From: Candidatus Bathyarchaeota archaeon
GTDB taxonomy: Archaea > Thermoproteota > Bathyarchaeia > Bathyarchaeales > Bathycorpusculaceae
Direction: 5' to 3'
NCBI GenBank assembly: GCA_023512225.1
Contig: JAIMAA010000005.1
Location: 1-32,940, forward strand
Length of the DNA stretch: 32,940 nt
A program made the translations under genes and the position numbers. This document shows positions 32,060 to 32,940 of the stretch, piece by piece (position 1 is the first letter of the stretch; each line of letters begins with the position of its first letter). The notes below the pieces were generated by a model. That model searched no databases. It was not told the DNA's origin and was given only the letters and a program-made list of their open reading frames with translations.

Positions 32060-32713
32060 TCAATCTCCTTTGTATTCTGGAATTATGTCTTTGACAGTGC
32101 GTTCTTCTTTTTGAAGTTCACGCCTCAGTTCTTCCCAGAATCTTCGAGCCTTTTTTAGGCCTTGCTCACCCATAGTCTTTCCAGTCTTCGTATAGAAATC
32201 TCGTCTCTGCCCCTTCTTACCGCTCGGAATTTCCATCATATCTTTTACGCCCATTTTTTCCTCTCTCATAAAGTAGTCAAACACTCTTGCTACTCCAATG
32301 TAGCCCACAGAACATGAAAGAACATCCACATCGTAAACCACTTTTGCCTCAAGAGTTTTCGGTTCTTCTGTTCCTCGAGGACCGTGGGCTCTTATGCAAT
32401 GAGCTACTTCACTGACCTCTTCACTTTTGAAACCGGTTTTCTTCAGATATTCTGGAGTCTTCAAAGCTCCAGCTTCATGATGATCGCTTCCTAAGTCTGG
32501 GTATAATCTGCCAATGTCATGAAGTAACACGCTGGCTAGAACAATCTTCACATTAGCTTTCTCAGCTTCGCCTATTATTACTGCTCTTGCAAGATCTCGA
32601 AGTATATGATGCCAATTATGATGAACTAGTCCCTTTTTTAAGAAATCTTGTTTTACCAACTTATACAAAGCCTTGAGTTCACCGAATTGAGAGAAATAAT
32701 AATCAAGTTTCAT
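32060..32713 (-). CDS. HD-domain phosphohydrolase
   Basis: The 217-residue product has the HD superfamily metal site: HNWHH (His32 to His36), LLHDIGR (His65, Asp66), DHHEAG (His78, His79), RAHG (His110) and a distal Asp in YDVDVLS (128-130). This resembles YedJ-like uncharacterised HD hydrolases acting on nucleotides or phosphoesters. The C-terminal third (YFMREEKMGVKDMMEIPSG and the KARRFWEEL helix) is helical and basic. ATG 32713 is the start. It lies between the last tRNA-Gln end copy and tRNA-Gln itself. The substrate is unknown. Confidence 0.83.
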   Translation of the reverse strand: MKLDYYFSQFGELKALYKLVKQDFLKKGLVHHNWHHILRDLARAVIIGEAEKANVKIVLASVLLHDIGRLYPDLGSDHHEAGALKTPEYLKKTGFKSEEVSEVAHCIRAHGPRGTEEPKTLEAKVVYDVDVLSCSVGYIGVARVFDYFMREEKMGVKDMMEIPSGKKGQRRDFYTKTGKTMGEQGLKKARRFWEELRRELQKEERTVKDIIPEYKGD

Positions 32714-32863
32714 TTTCTCACAATTTTCTCTATTGCTTCTTTACGCTAAAAGATTTTGCGAAATGCTCCAGAGGAGTTAGGTCACTTGATGTTATGACAC
32801 CACATACACTGGGGTTTCAACACAAAAACCGAGAATTTAAACTTCGACCTGTCCACGGTACAA

Positions 32864-32939
32864 TGGTAGCCCGGGAGAGATTCGAACTCTCGTCAAGGGC
32901 TCCAGAGGCCCTCATGCTTGACCGCTACACCACCGGGCT
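32864..32939 (-). tRNA. tRNA-Gln(CUG)
   Basis: Read on the minus strand: acceptor AGCCCGG/CCGGGCT, D arm GTGT/GCAT, anticodon arm AGGGC-CUCUGGA-GCCCU with anticodon CUG (complement of 32903-32905), short variable loop TGAC, and T arm GAGAG-TTCGAAT-CTCTC. The mature body is 73 nt (32867-32939), and the terminal CCA is encoded (32864-32866). No intron. It lies at the very edge of the window, but the cloverleaf is complete. Confidence 0.95.
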
Positions 32940-32940
32940 T

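Noticed and set aside
1-32940. CRISPR array, transposon or prophage
   Set aside because: No repeat-spacer structure, transposase, integrase or phage structural gene was seen.

Overview
This window is archaeal chromosome, most likely from an uncultivated TACK-type lineage such as Candidatus Bathyarchaeia. The domain assignment is firm and the lineage is an inference. Archaea-specific genes present are a wHTH/CTP-dependent riboflavin kinase (RbkR type), RibL-type FAD synthetase, pantoate kinase, archaeal phosphopantetheine adenylyltransferase, diphthine synthase, LipS1/LipS2-like radical SAM proteins, DUF357 and DUF763. It also has a tRNA with a bulge-helix-bulge intron, TATA-type promoters with several probably leaderless genes, a family B DNA polymerase and type IV pilin-like genes with class III signal sequences. 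There are no CRISPR arrays, rRNAs, transposases or integrases.

Layout. Positions 1-10.2 kb are metabolic and replicative: a glycine-rich membrane protein, a LeuA/homocitrate-synthase-like enzyme, a minus-strand cluster (two CoA-transferase subunits, acetoacetyl-CoA synthetase), an unusual family B polymerase without a recognisable exonuclease domain, and a LipS1-like/wHTH/LipS2-like group. Positions 10.2-12.1 kb hold small proteins: two that share a short helical module, a winged-helix protein and a DUF998 membrane protein. Positions 12.2-14.9 kb hold an MFS transporter, an M24 peptidase and a ferredoxin with an Asp ligand. Positions 14.9-18.2 kb form a minus-strand operon linking an ECF-type membrane protein to pantoate kinase, PPAT and DUF763 (coenzyme A synthesis).

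Positions 18.3-25.9 kb carry the most distinctive block: an archaeal type IV pilus or secretion system. It has one abundant-type pilin in its own unit, then two pilin-like proteins, the secretion ATPase, a duplicated TadC/FlaJ-like platform protein and three further pilin-like proteins. Both transcription units are preceded by a nearly identical 26-bp element with an inverted repeat just upstream of the TATA region, which suggests shared control by an unknown factor.

Positions 26.0-28.9 kb hold the flavin genes: RbkR on the plus strand facing an overlapping operon of diphthine synthase, DUF357, RibL and a rhomboid protease. A perfect 8+8 bp palindrome lies between that operon and the divergent tRNA-Lys(CUU), which has a 28-nt intron at a non-canonical position. 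Positions 29.1-32.9 kb hold an alpha/alpha-toroid protein, an M20 peptidase, an HD-domain hydrolase and tRNA-Gln(CUG). The 3' end of that tRNA (12-14 bp) is repeated twice upstream, between the preceding genes.
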